From Actinokineospora alba (GTDB taxonomy: Bacteria; Actinomycetota; Actinomycetes; Mycobacteriales; Pseudonocardiaceae): DNA of 64,000 nt. Of this stretch, positions 7,986-16,220 are shown piece by piece; position 1 is the stretch's first letter; each line of letters begins with the position of its first letter. Below the pieces are notes generated by a model that was given only the letters and a program-made list of their open reading frames with translations, was not told the origin of the DNA and made no database searches. A program made the translations under genes and the position numbers. Location: contig NZ_SNXU01000001.1 of assembly GCF_004362515.1 (NCBI RefSeq), positions 2,666,001 to 2,730,000 on the forward strand, written 5' to 3'.

Positions 7986-9308
7986 TCAGTGCAAAGCGAC
8001 GACGGTCGTGCCGCGCTGTTCGAGCACGATCGGACCGACGGAACTCATCGTGACGATGCCCGTGTGGTTCGCCCGGTCGACGGGAATCCGGCCGACCTCC
8101 TTGCCGTCGGCCTGGCTCACCACGGCGATGGCGTCCTTGACCGGAAGCAGTGCCCGCCCGGCGAAGACGGTGCCGGGGCCGAGGGTGTCCTTGATTGTCC
8201 ACAGAGGACGAAGCTCGGTCGCCGAGACGACGATCGTGCGCGACCCGCTGAACCAGTGGAACGCGCCCGTGGCCCTGGTCACCGGCGACGCCCGCCCGGG
8301 TGGGTCGGCGCGCAGGTCGTCGGGACCGAGGTCGAGGTCGTAGGTCGCCGTCTGCGCGCCGTCGGCGCCGAAGACGACCAACCGGTTGGGCGAGGGCATG
8401 GCGACCGCGGTGAGGTCGTCGTTCATCGCGACGATCTGGGCCGACTCGCCGCCGAGCACGCTGCTCAGCACCTCGACCGGTTTGTCGGACTCGTTTTCCT
8501 TGCCGGTGGCCTTGTAGACCGTCAGCCGCGCCGCCGCGTCGTTCGGGCAGCGCTCGATGACGGCGATCTTGTTCGACGCCGCGTGGGCGGACTTGTAGGT
8601 GCAGCCCGTGCGCGGCTGCTTGTCCGGGTTGACGATCGCCGGGATCTGGCCATAGTCCATCGTCTCGACGAGGTCCGAGCGCACGGTCGTGACCAGGCGC
8701 TCGCCCGTCGCCGTCAGGTAGACGCCGTCGCCGATCAGCCGGGTGCCGAGTTCGGCGTCGCTGTTGCGCTGCCGGTCGCGCTTCCCGCTGACCGGGTCGA
8801 GCGTCGTCATCTCGCTGCAGCCGCCCGCGTGCCTGGGGTCGCTCTCGGGCAGCGCGTTCTCGGTCGTGCGGAAGAGCGCCACCGCGTTGCGCCACTGCGT
8901 GCTGACCGTGCACAGCTCCAGGTCGCGGCGGTAGGTCCAGCGGACGTCCCCGGTCTCCGGGTCGCGTCCGGCCACCTCGCCACCGCGGCCGGTGACCACC
9001 GTGGGACCGGCGACCACCGGTTCGAACGTGGCGGGGCTCTCCGCGCGCCAGACCTCGCCGAGGGACGGCGGGAAGAACTCCGGCGCCGCGGGATCCTCGT
9101 ACTGGCGGTCCGTGGTGATCGAGGCCGTGGCGCGCAGATCGCTCTTTTGCCACACGACGACGACGGCCACCACGAGCGCGACGACGATCAGGCCGATGGC
9201 CGCGTAATCGCGCTTGCGGGTGAACCTGGTTCGCGGCGCGCGCGGCGGCGGGACGTCCCCTTCGAGGACGTCCTCGCTGCGCACACCGTCAGAGTCCGCG
9301 GAAGTCAC
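7986..9308 (-). CDS. Membrane-anchored PQQ-like beta-propeller protein (Rv3212-like)
   Basis: A 440-aa protein with a short cytoplasmic head, one membrane helix at about residues 36-52 (AAIGLIVVALVVAVVVVW) and a large extracytoplasmic part built of WD/PQQ-like blades. Blade repeats show in GEVAGRDPETGDVRWTYRRD, TTLDPVSGKRDRQRNSD and ADGKEVGRIPVD. Three or four cysteines in the outer part could form disulfides. The gene lies immediately downstream of rhlE, the same arrangement as Rv3212 beside rhlE in M. tuberculosis as I recall it. No enzymatic cofactor site is evident; a scaffold or envelope-assembly role is an inference. The first codon is GTG 9308. Confidence 0.75.
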   Translation of the reverse strand: MTSADSDGVRSEDVLEGDVPPPRAPRTRFTRKRDYAAIGLIVVALVVAVVVVWQKSDLRATASITTDRQYEDPAAPEFFPPSLGEVWRAESPATFEPVVAGPTVVTGRGGEVAGRDPETGDVRWTYRRDLELCTVSTQWRNAVALFRTTENALPESDPRHAGGCSEMTTLDPVSGKRDRQRNSDAELGTRLIGDGVYLTATGERLVTTVRSDLVETMDYGQIPAIVNPDKQPRTGCTYKSAHAASNKIAVIERCPNDAAARLTVYKATGKENESDKPVEVLSSVLGGESAQIVAMNDDLTAVAMPSPNRLVVFGADGAQTATYDLDLGPDDLRADPPGRASPVTRATGAFHWFSGSRTIVVSATELRPLWTIKDTLGPGTVFAGRALLPVKDAIAVVSQADGKEVGRIPVDRANHTGIVTMSSVGPIVLEQRGTTVVALH

Positions 9309-9313
9309 GGACG

Positions 9314-10954
9314 CTAGTCTGCCGCGCCCGATGTGTCGTTGGCGTTGGCAGTCGCGTCCACGCCGACCTCGGAGCCGGAACGCCTGCGCCGACGACGGGC
9401 CCGCGCGGGCTTGTCCTCGGTGCCGCCGGTCTCGGCCGGAGCCGCCGTCTGCGCCTCGCCCGTGGCTTCCACGCCGGAACGCCTGCGCCGACGGCGCGGC
9501 CTGCTGGCGCGGTCCTCGGACTCCTCACCCGACGTGCGGGTGGCGGCGTCCTCACCGCCCGCGCGACCACGCGAGGACGAGACCCGGGTGGTGCGGACCG
9601 GGGCGGCGCCGCGGCCGCGGCCGGGACGCTTCTGGCCCATGTCCTCCTCGGGCTCGGCGTCGAGGCCCGCGCGGGTGCGCATGGCCAGCGGCAGCCTGCC
9701 GGTGGAGCCCTCGGGGATGCCGAGGTCGCTGAACAGGTGCGGGGAGGTCGAGTACGTCTCCACCGGCTCGGGCATGCCGAGTCCGAGGATGTCGCTGATG
9801 CCCTTCCAGCGGGGCTCGTCGTCCCAGTCGACCAGCGTGATCGCCACGCCGGTCTTGCCCGCGCGGCCGGTGCGGCCGATGCGGTGGACGTAGGTCTTCT
9901 CGTCCTCGGGGCACTGGTAGTTGATCACGTGCGTGACATCGGTCACGTCGATGCCGCGCGCGGCGACATCGGTGCAGACCAGGACGTCGACCTTGCCGGA
10001 GCGGAACGCGCGCAGCGCCTGCTCGCGCGCGCCCTGGCCGAGGTCGCCGTGCACGGCGCCGGCGGCGAAGCCGCGCTCGGTCAGCTCGTCGGCGACCTTC
10101 TGCGCGGTGCGCTTGGTGCGGGTGAAGACCATGGTCAGACCGCGGCCCTCGGCCTGCAGCGAGCGGGCCACGACCTCGACCTTGTCCAGCGAGTGCGCCC
10201 GGTAGGCGAACTGCTCGGTGCGCTCGTGGGTGGCGCCCGCGTCGTTCTCCTCGGCCCGGATGTGCGTGGGCTGGGTGAGGAACGTGCGGGCCAGGGTGAT
10301 GATCGGGCCCGGCATGGTGGCCGAGAACAGCATCGTCTGGCGCTTGTCCGGGACCATGCGCAGGATGCGCTCGATGTCGGGCAGGAAGCCCAGGTCGAGC
10401 ATCTCGTCGGCCTCGTCGAGGACCAGGCCGGAGACCTTGCCCAGGATCAGGTCCTTGCGCTCGGCGAGGTCGAGCAGGCGGCCGGGCGTGCCGACCACGA
10501 TGTCGACGCCCTTGCGCAGCGCGGCGACCTGCGGCTCGTACGGGCGGCCGCCGTAGATGGCCAGCACGCGCGCTCCGAGGTGCTTGCCCGCGTCCTTGAG
10601 GTCGTGGGTGACCTGCAGGCACAGCTCGCGGGTCGGGACCACGACGAGCACCTGGGGGGTGCCGTCGCCCGGCGTCTGCAGCCGCTGCAGCAGCGGGACG
10701 CCGAAGCCGAGGGTCTTGCCGGTGCCGGTGCGGGCCTGGCCGATGAGGTCGTCGCCCGCCAGCGCCAGCGGGAGCGTCAGCTCCTGGATGGCGAAGGTCC
10801 GGATGATGCCCGCCTCGGTGAGCGCGCGGACGATCTCCTCGCGGACTCCCAACTCGGCGAACGTCGGTGCTTCTTCTTTGACCGGCGCGCCCGCGACGAG
10901 CGGGTGGGAGGTGTCGGTCTCGGGAACGCCCGCGACGCTGTGGTCCAGCGTCAC
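9314..10954 (-). CDS. rhlE: DEAD-box RNA helicase, RhlE-like
   Basis: A 546-aa ATP-dependent RNA helicase. Motifs in order: Q motif FAIQELTLPLAL (residues 54-65), Walker A ARTGTGKT (74-81), PTRELCLQV (107-115), DEAD (180-183), SATMPG (211-216) and HRIGRTGRAGKTG (near 350). The last 120 residues are disordered, with two arginine blocks (RPRRRRRRSG and ARRRRRRSG) that would bind RNA. GTG 10954 is annotated as the start but lacks a ribosome binding site. An in-frame CTG at 11002, 9 nt after GAGAGG, could be the true start and would add 16 residues. A 290-nt leader separates it from the divergent ferritin-like gene. RhlE helicases remodel RNA in ribosome assembly or decay. Confidence 0.9.
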   Translation of the reverse strand: MTLDHSVAGVPETDTSHPLVAGAPVKEEAPTFAELGVREEIVRALTEAGIIRTFAIQELTLPLALAGDDLIGQARTGTGKTLGFGVPLLQRLQTPGDGTPQVLVVVPTRELCLQVTHDLKDAGKHLGARVLAIYGGRPYEPQVAALRKGVDIVVGTPGRLLDLAERKDLILGKVSGLVLDEADEMLDLGFLPDIERILRMVPDKRQTMLFSATMPGPIITLARTFLTQPTHIRAEENDAGATHERTEQFAYRAHSLDKVEVVARSLQAEGRGLTMVFTRTKRTAQKVADELTERGFAAGAVHGDLGQGAREQALRAFRSGKVDVLVCTDVAARGIDVTDVTHVINYQCPEDEKTYVHRIGRTGRAGKTGVAITLVDWDDEPRWKGISDILGLGMPEPVETYSTSPHLFSDLGIPEGSTGRLPLAMRTRAGLDAEPEEDMGQKRPGRGRGAAPVRTTRVSSSRGRAGGEDAATRTSGEESEDRASRPRRRRRRSGVEATGEAQTAAPAETGGTEDKPARARRRRRRSGSEVGVDATANANDTSGAAD

Positions 10955-11231
10955 GGGGTCGAGATCGACGGCGTCGGCAGTGTTGTCAGTGTCGTGCGTC
11001 AGGGTGATCAGCCTCTCTCATACCAGCGCGCACTGCCCTGGACGGGCCCTCGACCGCGCCGGATTCCCTATGCCGGCGCAGGAGGCCCAAGAGGTATGCG
11101 CGCACCCTCACACTCGGTCCGCGGCGTGCTTCGCCACGAGTTTCCCGAGGTCCTCGTCAGCCCTGCGTCGCCTGCCGAGACGGCGGCGAGACACGGGCGT
11201 CCTGCCGAGTCTACCCGCGACGGTCGCCCGA

Positions 11232-11237
11232 TACGCT
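11232..11237 (+). promoter_or_regulatory. -10 box of a leaderless promoter
   Basis: TACGCT ends 7 nt before the ATG at 11245 and no ribosome binding site is present, so the ferritin-like gene is probably translated from a leaderless message. Confidence 0.4.
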
Positions 11238-11244
11238 GCCAACC

Positions 11245-11916
11245 ATGGAGAACGCTGAGCCTGAGGTGTCCCGGGGCGTGTTGTCGGCTGCTGTAGTGGA
11301 CCTGCTCGGCGTGCTGGCCTATGGCGAATTGTCCGCTTTCGACCGCATGTCGGAGGACGCCAGGTCGGCCCCGACGGTGGCCGGGCGGGCCGCGCTGTCG
11401 GCGATGGCCGCCGCCGAGATGGGGCACTACGCCAAGATCGAGAAGTTCCTGGCCGGACACGGGGTGGAGATCGAGGACGCGATCCGTCCGTTCATCGCCC
11501 ACATCGACACCTGGCACGCCTCGACCGCGCCCCGCTCGTGGCTGGAGTCGCTGGTCAAGGCCTACGTCGGCGATGGTCTGGCGGCCGACTTCTACCGCGA
11601 GATCGCGAACTGGCTCGACGAGGAGACCAAGGACCTGGTGCTCGAGGTCCTCGCCGACACGGGCCACTCCGCCTTCGCCGAGCGCGAGGTCGCCGCCGCC
11701 ATCGAGCGCGACCGGACGGTGCGCGACCGGCTCGCCCTGTGGGGCAGGCGGCTGCTGGGCGAGGCGCTGACGCAGGCCCAGTACGTGGTGGCCGAGCGCG
11801 ACAGCCTGGCCGAGCTGATCGTGGGCGGGACCGGTGACCTCTCGGGTATCGCCGCGCTATTCCGCAAGCTGCAGCAGCAGCACGGCAAGCGGATGACCAC
11901 CCTCGGCCTCGGCTGA
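11245..11916 (+). CDS. Ferritin-like fold protein (Rv3210c-like)
   Basis: A 223-aa mostly helical protein of the actinobacterial ferritin-like/MiaE-like group, found beside rhlE in mycobacteria (Rv3210c) as I recall. Helix 1 carries DLLGVLAYGELSAFDR and helix 2 AMAAAEMGHYAKIEKFL, which provides an E-x2-H pair (EMGH). A second acidic helix contains FYREIANWLDEETKDLVLEV, and later come DTGHSAFAEREV and EALTQAQYVVAERD. The E-x2-H and spaced acidic residues could bind two metals, but whether all six ligands are present cannot be settled by eye. The role is unknown. The start is ATG 11245, which fits the -10 at 11232-11237. Confidence 0.8.
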   Translation: MENAEPEVSRGVLSAAVVDLLGVLAYGELSAFDRMSEDARSAPTVAGRAALSAMAAAEMGHYAKIEKFLAGHGVEIEDAIRPFIAHIDTWHASTAPRSWLESLVKAYVGDGLAADFYREIANWLDEETKDLVLEVLADTGHSAFAEREVAAAIERDRTVRDRLALWGRRLLGEALTQAQYVVAERDSLAELIVGGTGDLSGIAALFRKLQQQHGKRMTTLGLG

Positions 11917-12048
11917 CCCGCGATCGCGTGCCGGAGGTGCGCGGCTGATTACGCGCGTGGTGAACGTCGCAGGCCCTGAGCGGTCCTCGGGGCCGATCTC
12001 CACTAGCCTGCGATGGTGAAACAGTCGTATGACGCACGGAGGTCTGGC

Positions 12049-12273
12049 GTGGAGGTCAAGGTCGGTGTCGCGGACACCGCGCGGGAAATCGTCCTGAACA
12101 GCGCGCAGACTCCCGACGAGGTCGAGGCCAAGGTCGCCGACGCCCTGAAGGACCAGACGGGCAGCCTCGTGCTGCTCGACGACAAGGGCCGCCGCTTCGT
12201 GATCCCGTCGGCGCGCATCGCCTACGTCGAGATCGGCGGCGCCGACGCTCGCAAGGTCGGCTTCGCCCCCTGA
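12049..12273 (+). CDS. DUF3107 family protein (TB9.4-like)
   Basis: A 74-aa protein. GTG 12049 is chosen because GGAGG (12038-12042) lies 6 nt upstream and the protein then begins VEVKVGVADTAREIVL, where the family begins. In-frame GTG 12016, placed 6 nt after a TAGCCT -10 box, would be a leaderless start adding 11 residues. The conserved core is SAQTPDEVEAKVADAL and ARIAYVEIGGADARKVGF. This matches Rv3208A (TB9.4) of M. tuberculosis, known as a T-cell antigen but without a biochemical function. A strong hairpin terminator follows at 12292-12322. Confidence 0.85.
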   Translation: MEVKVGVADTAREIVLNSAQTPDEVEAKVADALKDQTGSLVLLDDKGRRFVIPSARIAYVEIGGADARKVGFAP

Positions 12274-12291
12274 GGGCACTGAGGACATGAC

Positions 12292-12322
12292 GATGGCCAC
12301 CTCCCGCCGGGAGGTGGCCATC
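12292..12322. terminator. Bidirectional hairpin terminator
   Basis: A perfect 14-bp stem with a GCC loop (arms 12292-12305 and 12309-12322) lies between the convergent DUF3107 and DUF4873 genes. On the + strand it is followed by GGTTTCT, a weak T tract. It can serve both directions. Confidence 0.75.
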
Positions 12323-12352
12323 GGTTTCTCTAGCGCCTAGATGTCTCTGCGC

Positions 12353-12700
12353 CTAGATGTCGGCGTGGTCCAGCGTGGTCTGCACGACGAACGGTGGCCT
12401 GCTGGTGCCCATGATCCGGTAGCGGTCCCACGGGTCCGGGTCGGACAGCTCGCCCTCGGCCTCCGCGCCCGGCGTGCGCAGCGTCGCCTTGGTCTTGCGG
12501 CCGCCCACCGCCTCGGAGACCACCGGGTCGGCGTCGATGCGGCCGTACCAGCGGTAATAGCCGTCGATCGGCTGGAAGTGCCCGCGCAGGGTGACCCGGA
12601 CGTCGATCTCCTGCTCGCCGATCACCAGCGTCGCGGAGCCGGTGTAGCCGTCGTCCTCAGGATGTTCTTCATGGGCGCTGTGCTCGTCGTGCCTATCCAT
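12353..12700 (-). CDS. DUF4873 domain protein
   Basis: A 115-aa protein consisting of a DUF4873 domain after a 17-residue acidic, histidine-rich head. The diagnostic stretch is VRVTLRGHFQPIDGYYRWYG (about residues 35-54), then an acidic loop and WDRYRIMGTSRPPFVVQ. DUF4873 often occurs fused to, or next to, flavin monooxygenases and fatty-acid genes in mycolata and relatives; its function is not established. The gene follows the TetR gene by 10 nt on the same strand, so it is probably in the TetR transcript and opposite the di-iron oxygenase it may serve. Confidence 0.75.
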   Translation of the reverse strand: MDRHDEHSAHEEHPEDDGYTGSATLVIGEQEIDVRVTLRGHFQPIDGYYRWYGRIDADPVVSEAVGGRKTKATLRTPGAEAEGELSDPDPWDRYRIMGTSRPPFVVQTTLDHADI

Positions 12701-12710
12701 GGGATTGCTC

Positions 12711-13451
12711 CTAGCCCGCCGCGGTGTCGCTGTCGGCGTCGCCGTTGGTCAGTTTCACGATCTTGTTGATGTCCAGCGGCTTGTGCGGGTCGATGGTGAC
12801 GCCGTAGCTGCGCAGGGTGCCGTCGATCGCGGCCCAGATGGTCATGGTCAGGTACTCGACGACCGCGTCACGGCCCATCGTGCGCCGCTCCAGCCACCAC
12901 TCGCCGACGTTCTGCACCATGCCGACGATGCCGTGGCCCCAGACCTCCGCGCCGCCGGAATCGATCTTGAACGCGCGCATGTAGTCGCCGAGCAGGCTCG
13001 ACAGGGCGTTCGCGATGACCTCTTTGTCCTCGGCGACGATGTCCGCGTCGATCTTGCGGTCGGCGAACGTGCTGCGCACGAGCAGGCGGTAGAGGTTCGG
13101 GTACTCCTCGATGAAGGAGAAGAACGCGTCGAGGCTCTTGCGGATGCGGGGCATCGGCGCCTCTTCGCGGTTCATCGCCGGGATGAGCCGCTCGAAGAGG
13201 ATCTCGGTCGCCCGGTGGCCCAGGGCCAGGAACAGATCCGCCTTGTCGGTGAAGTGGCGGTAGAGGACGGGCTTGGTGACCCCGGCCTCCGCCGCGACGT
13301 GCTCCATGGCCAGGTCCGGCCCGTGCGTCGCCAGCGCCCGCAGCGCGGCTTCGACGAACTCCTCCCGCCGGGCGGCGCGGTGCGACTTCCACCGGTCCCG
13401 CCGGGCGTCTCCGGAATCCGCCGAGCTGTGTCCCTTGACACGATCCGTCAT
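12711..13451 (-). CDS. TetR/AcrR-family regulator, divergent from di-iron oxygenase
   Basis: A TetR-type repressor of 246 aa. The N-terminal helix-turn-helix is seen in VAAEAGVTKPVLYRHFTDKA (about residues 45-65); the remainder is an all-helical ligand-binding domain with WWLERRTMGRDAVVEYLT. ATG 13451 is preferred over ATG 13460 because TAGCAT ends 7 nt before it, which fits a leaderless message, and the 13460 codon falls inside that -10 box. It diverges from the AurF-like gene, and an 11-bp palindrome (13471-13481) sits between them. It likely controls itself, DUF4873 and the oxygenase-hydrolase operon in response to a lipid-like ligand. Confidence 0.85.
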   Translation of the reverse strand: MTDRVKGHSSADSGDARRDRWKSHRAARREEFVEAALRALATHGPDLAMEHVAAEAGVTKPVLYRHFTDKADLFLALGHRATEILFERLIPAMNREEAPMPRIRKSLDAFFSFIEEYPNLYRLLVRSTFADRKIDADIVAEDKEVIANALSSLLGDYMRAFKIDSGGAEVWGHGIVGMVQNVGEWWLERRTMGRDAVVEYLTMTIWAAIDGTLRSYGVTIDPHKPLDINKIVKLTNGDADSDTAAG

Positions 13452-13458
13452 GGATTGC

Positions 13459-13464
13459 ATGCTA
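13459..13464 (-). promoter_or_regulatory. -10 box for the TetR gene
   Basis: Read on the minus strand, TAGCAT ends 7 nt upstream of ATG 13451. The TetR palindrome lies immediately upstream, where a bound repressor would block the polymerase. Confidence 0.4.
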
Positions 13465-13470
13465 CCAGAA

Positions 13471-13481
13471 GTAACTGTTAC
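13471..13481. promoter_or_regulatory. Candidate TetR operator
   Basis: GTAACTGTTAC is a perfect 5+1+5 palindrome in the 66-nt spacer between the divergent TetR and di-iron oxygenase genes. It is extended by weaker symmetry (CAGAA to the left, CTGCAG to the right). The position suits repression in both directions. No footprint is known to me. Confidence 0.5.
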
Positions 13482-13517
13482 CTGCAGTCACACGCATGCC
13501 GAGGAGATGACTCGACG

Positions 13518-14429
13518 ATGAGCCGCGCTCTACAGATCGCCAAGGTAGCCGACCGGGAGAAGACCGCGGGTCGTTTGCTCAAGTCTTCGGCTGAAAAGTT
13601 CTACGACCCGGACATCGACATCGACTGGGAAGCGCCGGTCGTCGACGGGCTGCACTACCACCCGGAACACCGCATCTCGCTCTACGGCACCGAGCTGTGG
13701 GACCGGATGACCCCGGAGCAGCGCATCGAGCTGGGCAAGCACGAGATCGCCAGCATCGCCAGCACGGGCATCTTCTTCGAGGTCCTGCTCATGCAGATGC
13801 TGCTCAAGCAGGTCTACCGCAACGACCCGACCACCAACCACGTGCACTACCTGCTGACCGAGATCGCCGACGAGTGTCGGCACTCGACGATGTTCGGCAA
13901 GGCGTGCAAGCGCTTCGACGTGCCCGCCTACGGCCCGCGGGTGTGGGTCAAGCAGCTGGCCAAGATCCTGCCCGTGATCGGCCGCGGCCCCTCGACCTAC
14001 GCCGCGATCCTGGTCGCCGAGGAGGTCCTCGACCGCATGCAGCGCGAGGCGACCGCCGACGAGACCATGCAGCCGCTGATCCGCATGGTCAACCGCATCC
14101 ATGTCCTCGAAGAGGCCCGGCACGTGACCTTCGCGCGGGCCGAGGTCGCCAACGGCATGGCCGAGGCGGGCTGGTTCGCCAAGAAGTACCACCGGCTGCT
14201 GACCGCGCTGGTGTCCTACTTCGTGGCGCTGAGCCTGGTGAACCCGAAGGTCTACAAGGCCGTCGGCCTGGACCCGCGGGCCGCCCGCAAGGCGGCGCGG
14301 AACAACCCGCACTTCCAGGCCACGATGTCATACTGGGGCGAGCGAATCATGGGCTTCCTCCGCGAGGCCGACCTGGTCGGCGGACCCGGGATGGTGCTGT
14401 GGCGTCACTCGATGTTGCTCCCGCGATGA
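13518..14429 (+). CDS. AurF-type di-iron oxygenase
   Basis: A 303-aa helical protein of the AurF (p-aminobenzoate N-oxygenase-like) di-iron family. Two E-x2-H ligand pairs are visible: EIADECRHSTMFG (about residues 115-127) and HVLEEARHVTFAR (about 195-207). Further acidic helices are ILVAEEVLDRMQRE and LGKHEIASIAST. The metal site therefore appears complete. AurF oxidises an aryl amine to a nitro group; relatives in mycolata are thought to act on lipids, so the substrate is open. The start is ATG 13518, with GAGGAG 11 nt upstream. Its stop overlaps the next gene (ATGA), forming a coupled operon with two hydrolases. Confidence 0.85.
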   Translation: MSRALQIAKVADREKTAGRLLKSSAEKFYDPDIDIDWEAPVVDGLHYHPEHRISLYGTELWDRMTPEQRIELGKHEIASIASTGIFFEVLLMQMLLKQVYRNDPTTNHVHYLLTEIADECRHSTMFGKACKRFDVPAYGPRVWVKQLAKILPVIGRGPSTYAAILVAEEVLDRMQREATADETMQPLIRMVNRIHVLEEARHVTFARAEVANGMAEAGWFAKKYHRLLTALVSYFVALSLVNPKVYKAVGLDPRAARKAARNNPHFQATMSYWGERIMGFLREADLVGGPGMVLWRHSMLLPR

Positions 14430-15307
14430 CCTTCCACACCTCGGACGGCGTCCGGCTCAACGTCGTCGAGAGCGGGTCCGGGCCGGACACGCTCGTGCTG
14501 CTGCACGGCTGGGTCATGGACCACCGCTCCTGGGACCACGTCGCCGCCGAGACGCGCGGCGTGCGGGTCCTCCGGTACGACGCCCGCGGGCACGGCGCCT
14601 CCGGTGCCGCGCCGAAGTCGGCGGCGACCATCGACCGGCTCGCCGACGATCTCGCCGAGCTCATCACCCACCGCGCGCATGGCCGGGTCTTCCTCGCGGG
14701 CCATTCGCTGGGCGGGATGACGATGATGGCGCTGGCCGACCGCCATCCGAAGCTGGTGGCCGAACGCGTCGCAGGGGTCGCGTTCGTCAACTCGGCCTCG
14801 GGTGGGCTCGCCGAGCTGACCTTCGGGCTGCCCAGGTGGGTCGCCGCGCCGATCCTGTTCATCGAGATGCTGGCGAACCTGCTGATCGTGCGGCTGCGCG
14901 GCCGCAGGCTGCTGAGCCCGCGGCTGTGCGGGGTGACCAAACCGGTGGTGCGGTTCCTCGCGTTCGGCCGCAAGCCCGGCAAGGGGCACGTGGCCGCGGC
15001 GGCGAGCCAGCTCGGCGCGTGCAGCCCGTCCGGGATGGTGGCGTTCCGGGAGGAGCTGAAGTCGCACGAACGGGCGCACGCGCTGCGGGTGTTCAGCGAC
15101 GTCCCGGCGATCGTGCTGGCGGGCGACCGCGACCGGCTGTGCACCCTGGCGCAGGCCCAGGCCATCACGGACGCGCTGCCCAAGGCCGATTTGGTGGTCT
15201 ATCCGGGCGCCGGGCACATGCTGCCGTACGAGCGGACGGAGGAGGTCGTGTCGCACCTGTCGAGGCTGGTTGCTCACACGGGGCTTCTCACCAAAGCTAC
15301 TGCCTAG
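14426..15307 (+). CDS. Alpha/beta hydrolase, first of a tandem pair
   Basis: A 293-aa alpha/beta hydrolase starting at ATG 14426, overlapping the oxygenase stop by 4 nt. Oxyanion region LLHGWVMDHRSW (near residue 28), nucleophile GHSLGGMTMMAL (about 92-103), acid in LAGDRDRLCT (about 230) and histidine in YPGAGHMLPYE (about 260). It is clearly paralogous to the next gene: both share a TFGLP element and the same C-terminal motif. Translational coupling to the di-iron oxygenase suggests it acts on the same substrate class, for example hydrolysing an ester or releasing an acyl chain. No lid insert typical of lipases stands out. Confidence 0.85.
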   Translation: MTFHTSDGVRLNVVESGSGPDTLVLLHGWVMDHRSWDHVAAETRGVRVLRYDARGHGASGAAPKSAATIDRLADDLAELITHRAHGRVFLAGHSLGGMTMMALADRHPKLVAERVAGVAFVNSASGGLAELTFGLPRWVAAPILFIEMLANLLIVRLRGRRLLSPRLCGVTKPVVRFLAFGRKPGKGHVAAAASQLGACSPSGMVAFREELKSHERAHALRVFSDVPAIVLAGDRDRLCTLAQAQAITDALPKADLVVYPGAGHMLPYERTEEVVSHLSRLVAHTGLLTKATA

Positions 15308-15319
15308 TAGGTTAGGTGG

Positions 15320-16216
15320 GTGGCTGACTCTTTCCGCACCTCGGACGACCTCGACCTGCACGTCGTGGAAACCGGTCCGCCGAACGCGCCGGTGACCGTG
15401 CTGCTGGCCCACGGCTGGACGAGCTCGCAGGCCGTCTGGGACCACGTCGTGCCCGAACTCGGCCCGGACGTGCGGACCATTCGCTACGACCACCGGGGCC
15501 ACGGTCGGTCGATGCCCGCGCCGGTGGACGCGGCGACCATCGCGCACCTCGCGGACGACATGGCCGAGCTGATCAAGGCCAAGGTGCCGTCGGGGAAGCT
15601 GGTGCTGGTGGGGCACTCGATGGGCGGCATGACGATCATGGCGCTCGGCGAACGCCACCCCGAGCTCGCCCGGCGGGTCAGCGCGGCGCTGTTCGTCTCG
15701 ACTTCGGCGGGGCGGATGAGCGAGGTGACCTTCGGGTTGCCGAAGCCCCTGGTCCGGGCCTATGTGAAGCGGACCAGGCGGCCCGCGGGCGCGAAGCCCT
15801 CCTCGGCGTCCAGGGTCCCGCGCAAGCGGGCGGTCAAGGTGGAGGTGCCCGTGCCCGTCCAGCGCGCGCTTTCGCTGGCTCTGACTCGTTGGCTGGTGTT
15901 CGGCAGCCGATTCCGGATGATCGACGTTCGCGCGACCGCCGACCACGCGGCTGCCGTTCACCGTCGGACCGCCGCCTTGTTGCGGCGCAGCATCGGGAAG
16001 CACGACGGGGTGTCGGCGCTGACCGCGTTCGCCCATGCCGATGTGCGCGTGCTGGTCGGGGACCGCGACCGGGTCACGCCGGTCGACCACGCCCGGGCGA
16101 TCGCCGACGCTTTGCCGGACGCCCGGTTCGTGCTCTATCCGGCGGCGGGCCACATGCTCCCGTATGAGCGCGTTCGTGAGGTCGCGGCGCAGATCCGTCG
16201 AGCCGCCGCCGCGTGA
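15320..16216 (+). CDS. Alpha/beta hydrolase, second of a tandem pair
   Basis: A 298-aa paralogue of the preceding gene, starting at GTG 15320, 12 nt downstream. Nucleophile GHSMGGMTIMALGERHPEL (about residues 96-114), acid in VGDRDRVTP and histidine in YPAAGHMLPYERV. Between them it has a basic insert (KRTRRPAGAKPSS and PRKRAVKVEVP, about 150-180) that its neighbour replaces with a more hydrophobic stretch, so the cap domains differ. The pair looks like a tandem duplication that has diverged in the lid, implying related but different substrates. Nothing identifies those substrates. Confidence 0.85.
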   Translation: MADSFRTSDDLDLHVVETGPPNAPVTVLLAHGWTSSQAVWDHVVPELGPDVRTIRYDHRGHGRSMPAPVDAATIAHLADDMAELIKAKVPSGKLVLVGHSMGGMTIMALGERHPELARRVSAALFVSTSAGRMSEVTFGLPKPLVRAYVKRTRRPAGAKPSSASRVPRKRAVKVEVPVPVQRALSLALTRWLVFGSRFRMIDVRATADHAAAVHRRTAALLRRSIGKHDGVSALTAFAHADVRVLVGDRDRVTPVDHARAIADALPDARFVLYPAAGHMLPYERVREVAAQIRRAAAA

Positions 16217-16220
16217 GGGG

